A stretch of DNA of 64,000 bases from Rhizobium mongolense USDA 1844. GTDB taxonomy: Bacteria > Pseudomonadota > Alphaproteobacteria > Rhizobiales > Rhizobiaceae. Every line of letters begins with the position of its first letter. Within the stretch, counting starts at the first letter, position 1. Positions 43,420-51,765 of the stretch are shown piece by piece. The stretch lies in assembly GCF_000419765.1 (NCBI RefSeq), contig NZ_ATTQ01000013.1, positions 1 to 64,000 of the forward strand, given 5' to 3'. A model generated the notes under the pieces. The model saw only the letters and a program-made list of their open reading frames with translations, was not told where the DNA came from and did no database searches. Position numbers and translations under genes: made by a program.

Positions 43420-45251
43420 TGGTCAGGCTCGCTCATGTCCCCGACCTGGCGAAGACTGAAGCTTTTCAGAGCTTCCTTCCCCGTCTGGCGGCCGTCAACG
43501 GCGCGGCGAGCCTGCAAGAGTTTCGCAGACACTTTGCGCTGAAGTCACATCAATCATCTGCGTCCAAAGAATTGATCTCCGAGATCTCCAGGCTGACCGG
43601 TATCTCGGAATCGATTTTGGATGCTCACCAACTGCTGAACGTTTCCGGCCACGGACAGCTCGGCCATGCAAAACTGCGGTGGTCCAACTTGCACACTACG
43701 TCAGCCAGGTACTGCCCAATTTGCGTTCAAAACGATTATCTCTCGGGGTCCGACCGCCGAGATGCTCGGCCGTGGGTGCGTGGTGGCTGGTACGGGCTCA
43801 ACAATTATGTATGCGTCGAGCACTCAGTTGAGCTTTTTACCTCGCCAATCCCGTATTCGGCGGCAAACAGATGGGACTTTACAAGCCATCTCAGAGAGAA
43901 CCCTCGCGAGTTGGACGAAGCCGCGAGAAGCGCCAAGTCCCATGACCCACTTCCATATGATGTCTATTTTGACCACCGCTTGACGCGGAACGTCGAAAGC
44001 GTCCAACTGCTCGACCCGCTTCCATACCATATCGCCTATAGCCTTTGTGAACTCCTGGGTCAGATGAAGCTGCTCGGGAATAGTCCTCACACCGTCGACG
44101 CTGCACCCGCGAGAATGCACGACGCTCGCTGTGTGGGCTTCGATTTGCTGGCGGACAGAGGAAAACTCCTTCAGTTTCTTGACGAGCTGCGCGGGCGTCA
44201 TCTTGCCCGCATAAAGACATCCAGCCGCTACCATGTCTATGGTCCGTTTCAAAGATACCTTTCGCAGCTACTTCAGACGCCGGGCGCTCGGCCGTTGATC
44301 GATCTAGTCCGAGAGCATGCAATGAGCGCACTCCCCATCGGACCCAATGACGACTTCATCGGAGGCGGAGGCTGTCGTAAATGGCACACCATTAGAACGG
44401 CCAAGCTGGAATACGACATCGACCCCCGACTCATGCGCAAACTACTGATCGAGCGCGGGTTGATCGGCGACGGCGAAGCGATATCTCGCGATAACCACAT
44501 TCTCATCCCGGCGGACAAGGTTCAGGAACTTGCCAGCTACTGCCAAGACGGCGTCGATCTGCAGTACGTCAGAGAAACGTTTGGCATCTTGGAGTCCACG
44601 GCCAGGCAGCTGGTAAATGCTGGGATCATTTCACCCTTGTATGGATCCTCGAAGGGAATAAAGGCCAAGTTCTCGCGGACCGCGATCGACGCGACGCTTC
44701 GTGACGTACTGTCGGGACTTCCCGAACGCAACGAGGACGGAAACCTGATATCGCTTGTCGACGCCACCCGCCTGGGAGGACGATCGGTCTCGAACCTGAT
44801 CGTCGCGATCTTGGAAGGAAGGTTGCCGACGCGCTTCCTGACGTCCAGGACTGATCGGACAGGTTTTATGCGCCTCTTGCTCGATCCAACCGAGATCCGC
44901 GCAGAATTCGTGAAACCAGTCGGTATCAAGAGACATGAGTTCACGGCAATTTTTCGATTCCGCCCGCTCGAAGGGGACAAATTCTTCTACTCGAAGTTCT
45001 TTGAACGGTCTCGCGAAACCAGTCCGACAAACCACCGGGAATTCGATGTTGTAACCCGGGGATCGCTGGAACGTTTTCAACAGGTTCATGTTTCGCTCGC
45101 CGCCCTATCAAAGGGTCGGGGCCGTCCGGTCGATGTTAAGAATATGCTCAATGAAGCTGGAATTAACCCGGTATGGGAGATCAAGGGACGACGAGCGCTG
45201 ACGTTCTACAAGCGCAGTGAGGTCGAGGAATTCCTTCGAAGTCTCGCCTAG
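43419..45251 (+). CDS. tniQ: TniQ/TnsD-family target-site protein
   Basis: A 610-residue protein. The N-terminal TniQ domain has zinc ligands Cys99 and Cys102 (RYCPICVQND), Cys132 and His135 (NYVCVEHS), followed by WDFTSHLRENPRELD. The long C-terminal half (about 260-610) contains helix-turn-helix-like segments (DATRLGGRSVSNLIVAIL, SLAALSKGRGRPVD) that may read target DNA, as TnsD does. This size is closer to TnsD than to short TniQ, so site-specific integration is plausible. ATG 43419 overlaps the tniB stop; GTG 43416 is another choice. Confidence 0.85.
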   Translation: MVRLAHVPDLAKTEAFQSFLPRLAAVNGAASLQEFRRHFALKSHQSSASKELISEISRLTGISESILDAHQLLNVSGHGQLGHAKLRWSNLHTTSARYCPICVQNDYLSGSDRRDARPWVRGGWYGLNNYVCVEHSVELFTSPIPYSAANRWDFTSHLRENPRELDEAARSAKSHDPLPYDVYFDHRLTRNVESVQLLDPLPYHIAYSLCELLGQMKLLGNSPHTVDAAPARMHDARCVGFDLLADRGKLLQFLDELRGRHLARIKTSSRYHVYGPFQRYLSQLLQTPGARPLIDLVREHAMSALPIGPNDDFIGGGGCRKWHTIRTAKLEYDIDPRLMRKLLIERGLIGDGEAISRDNHILIPADKVQELASYCQDGVDLQYVRETFGILESTARQLVNAGIISPLYGSSKGIKAKFSRTAIDATLRDVLSGLPERNEDGNLISLVDATRLGGRSVSNLIVAILEGRLPTRFLTSRTDRTGFMRLLLDPTEIRAEFVKPVGIKRHEFTAIFRFRPLEGDKFFYSKFFERSRETSPTNHREFDVVTRGSLERFQQVHVSLAALSKGRGRPVDVKNMLNEAGINPVWEIKGRRALTFYKRSEVEEFLRSLA

Positions 45252-45278
45252 ATCCATGAAATCAAAGTCAATCAAATG

Positions 45279-45309
45279 GCCTCGACATTAAATTGTCGGG
45301 GCTTTTTTG
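45279..45309 (+). terminator. rho-independent terminator after tniQ
   Basis: Left arm GCCTCGACA (45279-45287), six-base loop, right arm TGTCGGGGC (45294-45302), nine pairs with one G-T wobble, then six T. It lies 28 bases after the tniQ stop and ends the transposition operon. Confidence 0.88.
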
Positions 45310-45477
45310 TTGTCAGTCACGCGTTAAGTTTCGAGAATGTGACGCATATGAGTGAGCGATCGTGACATTTGGGCGGGCACGAAGCGCGAGCAAAGCCAGG
45401 AAACGCGGGGTTTCATTCTGAAGGCGTGACTCTTTTCAGAAGGCTGCTCATTCTGAGGGAAGCTCGGAACTAGCTGA

Positions 45478-45840
45478 GTGCAGCGATCATCGAACTCGAG
45501 ATAACCCGCGAGCGCATCCGGATCATTCCTTCGGCGCTCGCCGAAGCGGTCAAGCCGACCGAGAAGATTTCGGACATCAAAATCTTCGACACCGGCGGGA
45601 TGCGGCAATGGCAATGACAGCGCCAACGGCATCGGCATGGGCGAAGGCTTTGCAGCGCAACTGCTATCCTATCAGGCCAACAAACCCATCTTGGACCGGC
45701 TCATGAAGGAAGAATGTTTCGATGGCGACAATGCCGTTCCGTCTCTGCTGGACAATCTGGAGCAGCCGAAACGAAGTCTGGCGCACCGACCGCACCGAAG
45801 GCGCTTCACAAAGACGACTAAATACTATCGAATCCAGCCC
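45478..45840 (+). pseudogene. flotillin (SPFH) gene remnant, C-terminal part
   Basis: Two frames rebuild a flotillin tail. The first has ERIRIIPSALAEAVKPTEKI, then SDIKIFDTGGM, ending in a TGA near 45617. The second continues GIGMGEGFAAQLLSYQANKP and DRLMKEECFDGDNAV. One frameshift separates them, and the N-terminal 80 percent is absent to the left. The break with the Tn7-like element just upstream suggests the gene was cut by that insertion. The end overlaps the convergent phosphoesterase. Confidence 0.8.
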
Positions 45841-46565
45841 GTTGCCAGCGCGGCCGCCCAGTCGGGGCGGCCGTTTGCTTTTGCAAGTCTCGACATCGCC
45901 ATGTGATCGTAGGCGACGTTGCGGAAATAAGGTGTCCAGCCGGACGCGGATTTCTCCAGGATGGCGTAGCTTGCCATCGGATGGCCGGTCTCCACCTTGT
46001 GCGGATAGGGTTTGTCATCGTCATAAGCCGGGCCGCCGACGCTGCCGGGATTGACGATGAGGCGGCCGTCGCGAAGCTGGACAAGGCGCGAAATATGGCT
46101 ATGGCCGCACAGGATCAGCGGCAAATCGATCCCGTCCGCGAGCGCCTCGATCTCTTTCAACGGCTTCAGAAGCACATGGCCTTCCCGCGCGACGGATTCC
46201 AGCCAGTAGAGATTGTCATCCTTAGGCGTCGCGTGGCAGAGATAGGCTTCACCTTTGTAGATGAGGTCGGTCGGCAGAGATCGCAGCCAATCGAGATGAC
46301 GCGGTAGAAGCTGCTGATAAGCAGCTTTGTCGGAAGCATGCATTGATTCCGGCTTCTGCTCGATCAGGTAGCGGTCGTGGTTGCCGCGGACTGTCGGAAG
46401 GGCGAGCGAGAGAAGCAGATCGGCGGTCTTTCCTGCTTCCAGCGGGCTACTGAAGCAATCGCCGAGATCGACGATATCCGAAATGCCCTGCGCGCGGATA
46501 TCGGCAAGCACGGCCTCCAGAGCCAGATGATTGCCGTGGATATCGGCGATCGCTGCAAACCGCAT
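45825..46565 (-). CDS. metallophosphoesterase (YfcE/calcineurin-like)
   Basis: A 246-residue protein with ADIHGNHLALE (DxH), DLGDC, GNHDRY, then CHATPKDDNLYW and CGHSHISRL (GHSH). It is a two-metal phosphoesterase with unknown substrate. It starts three bases after the uraH stop and so belongs to the urate operon, though a link to purine breakdown is not evident. Its tail runs into the flotillin remnant on the other strand. Confidence 0.88.
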   Translation of the reverse strand: MRFAAIADIHGNHLALEAVLADIRAQGISDIVDLGDCFSSPLEAGKTADLLLSLALPTVRGNHDRYLIEQKPESMHASDKAAYQQLLPRHLDWLRSLPTDLIYKGEAYLCHATPKDDNLYWLESVAREGHVLLKPLKEIEALADGIDLPLILCGHSHISRLVQLRDGRLIVNPGSVGGPAYDDDKPYPHKVETGHPMASYAILEKSASGWTPYFRNVAYDHMAMSRLAKANGRPDWAAALATGWIR

Positions 46566-46568
46566 CGG

Positions 46569-46925
46569 CTAGCTCCCGCGATAGGTGGAATAGCCGTAAG
46601 GCGAGATCAGCAGCGGCACGTGATAGTGCGCGCCGGTGTCGGCGATGCCAAAGCGGATCGGTACGAGATCGAGAAAGGCCGGATGCGGCAGCGGCATGCC
46701 TAACGCGCGCAGATAATCGCCGGCATGGAACAGCAGTTCGTAGGTTCCTGCCTGGAAATTCTCGCCGGAGAGGATCGCGCCGCCGTCGACACGGCCGTCC
46801 GAATTGGTCTCGACCGTCTTGATGTGGTGGCGGATATCCCCGTCCAGGCGAAAAAGGTCGATCCTCAGCCTTTCAGCGGGCTTACCGGAGGCGGTGTCGA
46901 GAACATGGGTCGTCAGTCCGGTCAT
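46569..46925 (-). CDS. uraH: 5-hydroxyisourate hydrolase
   Basis: A 118-residue transthyretin-like enzyme. It has the start LTTHVLDTASGKPAE, the HHIKTVETNSDGR region, and the diagnostic C-terminal YRGS. It converts 5-hydroxyisourate to OHCU in uric-acid degradation. It overlaps allA by four bases (ATGA) on the minus strand. Length is normal for a cytosolic UraH without signal peptide. Confidence 0.95.
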   Translation of the reverse strand: MTGLTTHVLDTASGKPAERLRIDLFRLDGDIRHHIKTVETNSDGRVDGGAILSGENFQAGTYELLFHAGDYLRALGMPLPHPAFLDLVPIRFGIADTGAHYHVPLLISPYGYSTYRGS

Positions 46926-47422
46926 AGAGCTGGCTCGCTGATCGTGTATGAGGTTTCGAAGAAATGCTCTTGCAGATTGTCGCCGGGACCGTCCCTGTCG
47001 ACAACGAGAAAGTCGCTTGATTGGCCGAGCACGAGCAGTGGGTGATGCCAGACGTTGCGGCGATAGTTCACGCCCTGGTCGCCGTGTGCGAGAAACACCT
47101 GCGGCCTGCCGGGCTTTCCGTCCTGATCTTCCGAAACCACGACCAGAAATGGCCGCCCGGAAAGCGGCGAGAAGCTCTGGCTGCCGAAAGGATGCCGCTC
47201 CATCATGCCGATCTCATAGGGAAAGGCGCGCGGCTGGCCGCGGAAGAGATTGATGATGACGCGCGCGCCCTCGCCTGCCGCCTCGGCGGTAGCCAGCGCA
47301 TGAAAGCGTTCCGTCGTGCCGCCGTTGATATACCGCATTGTTGCCGGATCGGCCTCGATAACGTCGCCGAACGGCGCGAAAGCAGTTTTGGTGAGAGGCT
47401 GGATGTCGAGAATATCTGTCAA
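46922..47422 (-). CDS. allA: ureidoglycolate lyase
   Basis: A 166-residue cupin-type enzyme with FAPFGDVIEADP near the start, YINGGTTERFHALA, ERHPFGSQSFSPL and YRRNVWHHPLLVL. It splits ureidoglycolate to glyoxylate and urea, the last step of the allantoin route. It begins three bases after the HepT stop and overlaps uraH, so it is in the same operon. Confidence 0.93.
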   Translation of the reverse strand: MTDILDIQPLTKTAFAPFGDVIEADPATMRYINGGTTERFHALATAEAAGEGARVIINLFRGQPRAFPYEIGMMERHPFGSQSFSPLSGRPFLVVVSEDQDGKPGRPQVFLAHGDQGVNYRRNVWHHPLLVLGQSSDFLVVDRDGPGDNLQEHFFETSYTISEPAL

Positions 47423-47425
47423 AAG

Positions 47426-47788
47426 TCATTCACCCTGGGCGTGCCAGTGACGCAATCCATGCAGTTGATCGAGAAGGTCGGGGATGGCTGTTTGCGCAGT
47501 ATCCCAAACGGTGTCCAGGTTCATGCTCATATAGCCGTGAGCGATCCGGTTTCTCATTCCGCGCATCTTTTGCCAGGGCACGTTGGAAAATTCCGCCGCA
47601 AACTCGGGATATTCCTCCATGATGCGCGATGTTGCCGCGCCGATCATCAGGAGGTTCATTCCAACTGCGCGCTGTCTAACAAGGTCCTTCAGAAATTCAT
47701 CCTTGCTCATGTCCTTGACGAAATCGACGGTTTCGAATGCGACCTGCTGCATCTCGTCGAGATAGGTTCGAAGCCGATCGATACTCAT
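47426..47788 (-). CDS. hepT: HEPN-domain toxin (HepT-like, DUF86)
   Basis: A 120-residue helical protein with the HEPN ribonuclease or AMPylation-target motif RNRIAHGY (R-x4-H) at about residue 80. It overlaps the nucleotidyltransferase gene upstream by four bases (ATGA), the standard MntA/HepT order. It is inserted in the urate operon between alc and allA with the same orientation and tiny gaps. Confidence 0.87.
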   Translation of the reverse strand: MSIDRLRTYLDEMQQVAFETVDFVKDMSKDEFLKDLVRQRAVGMNLLMIGAATSRIMEEYPEFAAEFSNVPWQKMRGMRNRIAHGYMSMNLDTVWDTAQTAIPDLLDQLHGLRHWHAQGE

Positions 47789-48078
47789 ACAGGCTTGGCT
47801 TCCTGCAGGACCCGGCTGCGGACACGTTCGGGAAAATCGTCTGGCGTCAAAACGTGGATTTCCGTTTCGGACATCAGCGCCTGCAACTCCTCCAGCAACC
47901 CGCCGAGATCGAATAGCGTCGCCCCCGGCAGCGCATCGACGAGAATATCGAGATCGCTGTCCGGCCTGTCCTCGCCGCGGGCGACGGAACCGAAGATGCG
48001 CGGGTTCGCCGCGTTGAAACGCGTCGTGGCGTCGCGGATCGCCTGCCTGTTCTTTTCCAGCACTTCCGATGGCTTCAT
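47785..48078 (-). CDS. mntA: MntA-like nucleotidyltransferase antitoxin
   Basis: A 97-residue minimal nucleotidyltransferase with FGSVARGEDRPDSDLDILVD, the GS-x10-DxD active site. MntA proteins silence HepT by adding AMP to it. The gene precedes hepT and overlaps it by four bases. Confidence 0.9.
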   Translation of the reverse strand: MKPSEVLEKNRQAIRDATTRFNAANPRIFGSVARGEDRPDSDLDILVDALPGATLFDLGGLLEELQALMSETEIHVLTPDDFPERVRSRVLQEAKPV

Positions 48079-48135
48079 CGAGGCATCACTCCTGATGCCT
48101 CGAATATAGGCGAGCGGCGATAAAGAAGAAAGAAC

Positions 48136-49158
48136 TCACCCCTTCACCCCGAAGAGCCGCAGCCGCATGATGCCGCCATCCGGATGCATCGCGATGCGGA
48201 CATGCGTCACCGGCCCGATATTGGCGATGGCATCCGCGCCATATTCGTGGATGTGATCCATCTGCAGCTTGGTGCGTGTCAGGATCGGCTTCCAGTTTTC
48301 CGAAGCCGCAGTGTCCGCTTCGCTCAGCGTATCGCCAAGATCGGGCAGATAAGAGCCGAGAAGCTCGCAGGTGTCCGGGAAGTTGCCCTTGAAGAAGGCG
48401 GTATCGACAATGATGCGATTGATTGTGCCGGGGTGGCCGAGGCGGATCACAGCCCAGTCGTGACCCGGGCCGCGGCGGCGCTTGGTTTCCCAGCCGTCGC
48501 CCATATTGATGCCGCGGCCGGGGCCGAGCATCTTGTCCGGGTGGCCGTAATGGGCGTCCGACCAGGCAAGCGACTTCGCGCCATTGAAGATATAGCCGAG
48601 GTCGACTTCCTCGCTCGCACCGACCTTCGACCAGTCGAAATAGGCCGAGCCGTAGACACGCAGGCGCGCAACGCCGCCATCGGGATAGATATGCAGGCGC
48701 AGATGCGTCCAGATCTTCTCCTTGCCGGCATTCTCGAAGAAATGATGCGCGCTGGGCCCCAGAGGCGACTTCGCGAGGATTTCGATCCACACCGTTGCAT
48801 CGGTCGGATCGCCGTCTTCGACGAAAGCGGCCTCGATCGAGCAATGCGGCGGATAGTTGCCGGTAAAATAGCTGGTATCGACGTCGAAGCCGAAGATGTG
48901 GCCGGGCATGGCAAGCTTGACGATCGCCCAGTCATGGCCGGGCACGCGCTTGCGGCGGCTTTCCCAGCCGTCCATGTATTTGCCGTTGTCGTCGTAAAGG
49001 TCCGGATCGAAGCTCGCCGGCACATCCTGCAGCATGCGCTCCAGCGGCGCAAAGAACTCGTCCGTCGCATAGAGGCCCCTGGCGCCGAGGCGCGCGGAAG
49101 CAAGATTGATCGCGCCGTTCGCGAAGGACGGCAGGCTGGCATTGGTATTCTCGGTCAT
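48136..49158 (-). CDS. alc: allantoicase
   Basis: A 340-residue protein built of two related halves. Each has a WESRRKR or WETKRRR segment followed by GHDWAIVKLA or GHDWAVIRLG and a HIFGFDVDTSYFTGN or TINRIIVDTAFFKGN strand. It hydrolyses allantoate to ureidoglycolate and urea. It begins adjacent to the uraD stop on the minus strand and leads into the toxin pair. Confidence 0.95.
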   Translation of the reverse strand: MTENTNASLPSFANGAINLASARLGARGLYATDEFFAPLERMLQDVPASFDPDLYDDNGKYMDGWESRRKRVPGHDWAIVKLAMPGHIFGFDVDTSYFTGNYPPHCSIEAAFVEDGDPTDATVWIEILAKSPLGPSAHHFFENAGKEKIWTHLRLHIYPDGGVARLRVYGSAYFDWSKVGASEEVDLGYIFNGAKSLAWSDAHYGHPDKMLGPGRGINMGDGWETKRRRGPGHDWAVIRLGHPGTINRIIVDTAFFKGNFPDTCELLGSYLPDLGDTLSEADTAASENWKPILTRTKLQMDHIHEYGADAIANIGPVTHVRIAMHPDGGIMRLRLFGVKG

Positions 49159-49656
49159 TCACTTCTCCGGAAGCATGGATGTCAGGCGCAAAAGCGCAAT
49201 CTTTTCGACCTCAGCGCAGGCGGTCGCAAGTTCCTCGTCGCGGCTGTTGCCGATGCGTTTTTCGAAAGCCGCGAGAATATCGTCCTTGTTCAGTCCCTTC
49301 ACGGCGATGATGAAGGGAAAGCCGAATTTCTGGACATAGGCGGCGTTGAGTTCGGTGAAGCGGGCATGCTCTTCGCCACTCAGCCGGTCAAGACCGGCAC
49401 TTGCCTGCTCCTTCTTGCTGTCTTCCGTCAGTTCGCCGGCGACTGCCAGGCGTCCGGCAAGATCGGGATGGGCGCGAAGCACGCCAAGACGCTCCTCCTC
49501 GCTTGCCGCGCGAAAGATCGCGACGAGCGGAATGTGCACCTTGTCCACAGTCAACTCATCACCAATGAAACCGTCGTCATAGGCGCGCTCGGCAATGAAG
49601 GGCGATTGTTCGAAGACACCGCCGAAACGCGACACGAATTCATCCCGCCGGATCAT
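49159..49656 (-). CDS. uraD: OHCU decarboxylase
   Basis: A 165-residue protein with the OHCU decarboxylase pattern: RFGGVFEQSPFIAERAY, LRAHPDLAGRLAVAG (catalytic His in HPDL), TELNAAYVQKFGFPFIIAVK and RIGNSRDEELATA. It gives (S)-allantoin. ATG 49656 shares one base with the puuE stop (TGATG); a longer upstream frame is only the puuE shadow. Confidence 0.94.
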   Translation of the reverse strand: MIRRDEFVSRFGGVFEQSPFIAERAYDDGFIGDELTVDKVHIPLVAIFRAASEEERLGVLRAHPDLAGRLAVAGELTEDSKKEQASAGLDRLSGEEHARFTELNAAYVQKFGFPFIIAVKGLNKDDILAAFEKRIGNSRDEELATACAEVEKIALLRLTSMLPEK

Positions 49657-50582
49657 CAGGTCATGTCCTGCTTGTGGTGCTTGTGCCAATGCTCGGCAAT
49701 CTCGATGCGGCGAGGGATCCACACGCTGTCGTGCTTCAGCACATATTCGATGAAACGCTTCAGGGCTGCAGCGCGGCCGGGCCGACCGACCAGACGGCAA
49801 TGCAGGCCGACCGACATCATCTTCGGGTTGCCGGCCTTGCCTTCTTCGTAGAGCGTATCGAAGGCATCCTTGAGATAAGTGAAGAATTGATCGCCGGAAT
49901 TGAAGCCCTGCGGCGTCGCAAAGCGCATGTCGTTCGTTTCAAGCGTATAAGGAATGATGAGGAACGGTTTGTCATCAACCCCATTGACCCAGTAGGGCAA
50001 GTCATCGGCATAAGAGTCTGACGAATAAAGGAACCCGCCTTCCTCCTGAACCAGCCGCAGCGTATTGTCTGAGGGCTTTCCCTGGTACATGCCGTAGGGG
50101 CGCTCGCCGGTGAGCTCGGTGTGGAGACGCACCGCTTCGAGAATATGCTTGCGCTCGAGGTCTTCGGGAAAATCTTTGTACTCCAGCCAGCGGTAGCCAT
50201 GGCTGGCTATCTCCCAGCCGGCTTCCTTCATCGCCGCGACGGCCTCCGGATTGCGGGCCATCGCAAGCGTCACGCCGTAGACAGTCGCCTGAACCTTGAG
50301 CTCGGTGAACATGCGCCAGAGCCGCCAGAACCCGGCGCGCGAACCATATTCGTAGATCGATTCCATGTTCAGGTTGCGCTGGCCCGGCCAGGGCGCCGCT
50401 CCCACGATTTCCGACAGCAGGTTCTCAGACGCCGGATCGCCATCGAGGATCGAGCTCTCGCCGCCCTCTTCGTAATTGATGACGAACTGCACGGCGAGGC
50501 GGGCCTCGTCCGGCCATTTCGGATCGGGGGTATTTCGACCATAGCCGACGAGATTGCGCGGATAGGTATCGGAAGCCATCAA
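49656..50582 (-). CDS. puuE: allantoinase PuuE (polysaccharide deacetylase-like)
   Basis: A 308-residue protein with YPRNLVGYGRNTPDPKWP near the start, NYEEGGE, the FWRLWRMF region, ATVYGVTLAMARNPE and EIASHGYRW. It is the cofactor-poor allantoinase linked to uric-acid loci. It starts the operon on the minus strand: puuE, uraD, alc, mntA, hepT, allA, uraH, phosphoesterase. Confidence 0.94.
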   Translation of the reverse strand: MMASDTYPRNLVGYGRNTPDPKWPDEARLAVQFVINYEEGGESSILDGDPASENLLSEIVGAAPWPGQRNLNMESIYEYGSRAGFWRLWRMFTELKVQATVYGVTLAMARNPEAVAAMKEAGWEIASHGYRWLEYKDFPEDLERKHILEAVRLHTELTGERPYGMYQGKPSDNTLRLVQEEGGFLYSSDSYADDLPYWVNGVDDKPFLIIPYTLETNDMRFATPQGFNSGDQFFTYLKDAFDTLYEEGKAGNPKMMSVGLHCRLVGRPGRAAALKRFIEYVLKHDSVWIPRRIEIAEHWHKHHKQDMT

Positions 50583-50694
50583 ATCACCTTTTGAAAGTCA
50601 GGCGAAACGGTAGCACCCGGAGACGGAATGTCGAGACGGAAATGCGAAACTGACTTTCGCCGCTACGGCACAAGTCGCCGCCTCTGCAACTGGA

Positions 50695-50997
50695 TCATAT
50701 GCCAGTGGCCCGCAATAGCGCGACGCAAAAGACGCCGAGCGCCACGGAAACGAGCATCGGCAGACGGAGTGCCACAATCGCGGTGACCGCGCAGGCGATC
50801 GTTTCCGCAATACCGGTGGCAAAGGCGGTCGGCGCGACGACCGCCATCAGAACGGCAGGCGGAATGGATTCGATCGCCTTTCGGCGGCTTCCCTCCAAGG
50901 ACCCATGCCACACGAGCACAAGACCGCTCAGGCGCGTGAACACCGTCACGGCTGCCATGGCGGTGATCGCAAGAAGGGTGGAGAAGTCGACTGTCAT
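50695..50997 (-). CDS. azlD: AzlD-family branched-chain amino-acid exporter subunit
   Basis: A 100-residue membrane protein with four hydrophobic segments and the AzlD pattern FTRLSGLVLV, then IPPAVLMAVVAPTAFATG. It works with AzlC. The start overlaps the azlC stop by four bases. Confidence 0.88.
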   Translation of the reverse strand: MTVDFSTLLAITAMAAVTVFTRLSGLVLVWHGSLEGSRRKAIESIPPAVLMAVVAPTAFATGIAETIACAVTAIVALRLPMLVSVALGVFCVALLRATGI

Positions 50998-51698
50998 TGC
51001 GTCACCTCAACGCGCCGACTGCCGCTGGCGACTGCCGCAAGCAGACCCGCGACGGCGCCGGCTGCGATGTACCAGACGCCTGGTACGAAATGTTGGGTCG
51101 CTACCGCGGCCGCACCGCTTGCGATAAGCACAGCGCCGGTTTCCGGTCCCTTCCAGAAGCCCATGACGAGCACGATGAAGACGGCCGGAAAGGCGAAATC
51201 CAGTCCAAGCGCCACGGGATCACCGAGGAAAGCGCCGAGCGTCGCGCCCGCAAGGCTGGAAAGCACCCAGGCGAGATAGAAAGGCGCGGCAAGCCCAGCG
51301 AACCAGGCGGGCGTGAGCCGCGCAAGACCCGCGCGAAATTCCGCCATCGCCCAGATCTCGTCCGCAAGAAACAGGCTTGCGAAATAGCGCCTGCGTCCGC
51401 CAAAGGCCTGCATCTTGGTGCCAATCGAAGCACTCATCAGCACATGGCGGATATTGACGAGCAGGGCCGCAAAACCGACGCTCGTCCACGAGGCCGGGTG
51501 CGTCCAGATATCCATTGCCACGAACTGCGAGCCGCCGGCAAAGACCAGCGCGCTCATCAGTGCCGCCTCGACCGGGGAAAGCCCTTTCGTGACTGCGACC
51601 GCGCCGAAGACGAGGCCGATCGGTATGACGGCAGCGATGAGTGGCGAAATCGCTCGCATGCCGCCCACGAACTCCGTCCATTTTCCATTCTCATTCAC
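50994..51698 (-). CDS. azlC: AzlC-family permease
   Basis: A 234-residue membrane protein with the AzlC N-terminus (GMRAISPLIAAVIPIGLVFGAVAV) and ALVFAGGSQFVAMDIW followed by further helices. With AzlD it exports branched-chain or related amino acids. It overlaps azlD by four bases. Confidence 0.92.
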   Translation of the reverse strand: MNENGKWTEFVGGMRAISPLIAAVIPIGLVFGAVAVTKGLSPVEAALMSALVFAGGSQFVAMDIWTHPASWTSVGFAALLVNIRHVLMSASIGTKMQAFGGRRRYFASLFLADEIWAMAEFRAGLARLTPAWFAGLAAPFYLAWVLSSLAGATLGAFLGDPVALGLDFAFPAVFIVLVMGFWKGPETGAVLIASGAAAVATQHFVPGVWYIAAGAVAGLLAAVASGSRRVEVTQ

Positions 51699-51765
51699 GA
51701 CAGGATCTCCGATTTGATGCGGAGGTTTTAGAATGGAGATGAATGGTCGTCTTGAACGAAAGTGA

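Larger units (their letters stand above)
37809..45309 (+). mobile_element. Tn7-like transposition operon (tnsA-tnsB-tniB-tniQ with two accessory genes)
   Basis: Six genes on one strand with short gaps or overlaps: two unknown proteins, TnsA-like nuclease, TnsB-like DDE transposase, TniB/TnsC-like AAA ATPase and TniQ. A strong terminator closes the operon at 45309. The combination TnsA plus TniQ is that of Tn7-like elements. The physical ends were not located; a decayed flotillin gene at 45.48 kb suggests the right end lies between 45310 and 45480. Cargo could include part of the immunity island on the left. Confidence 0.72.
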
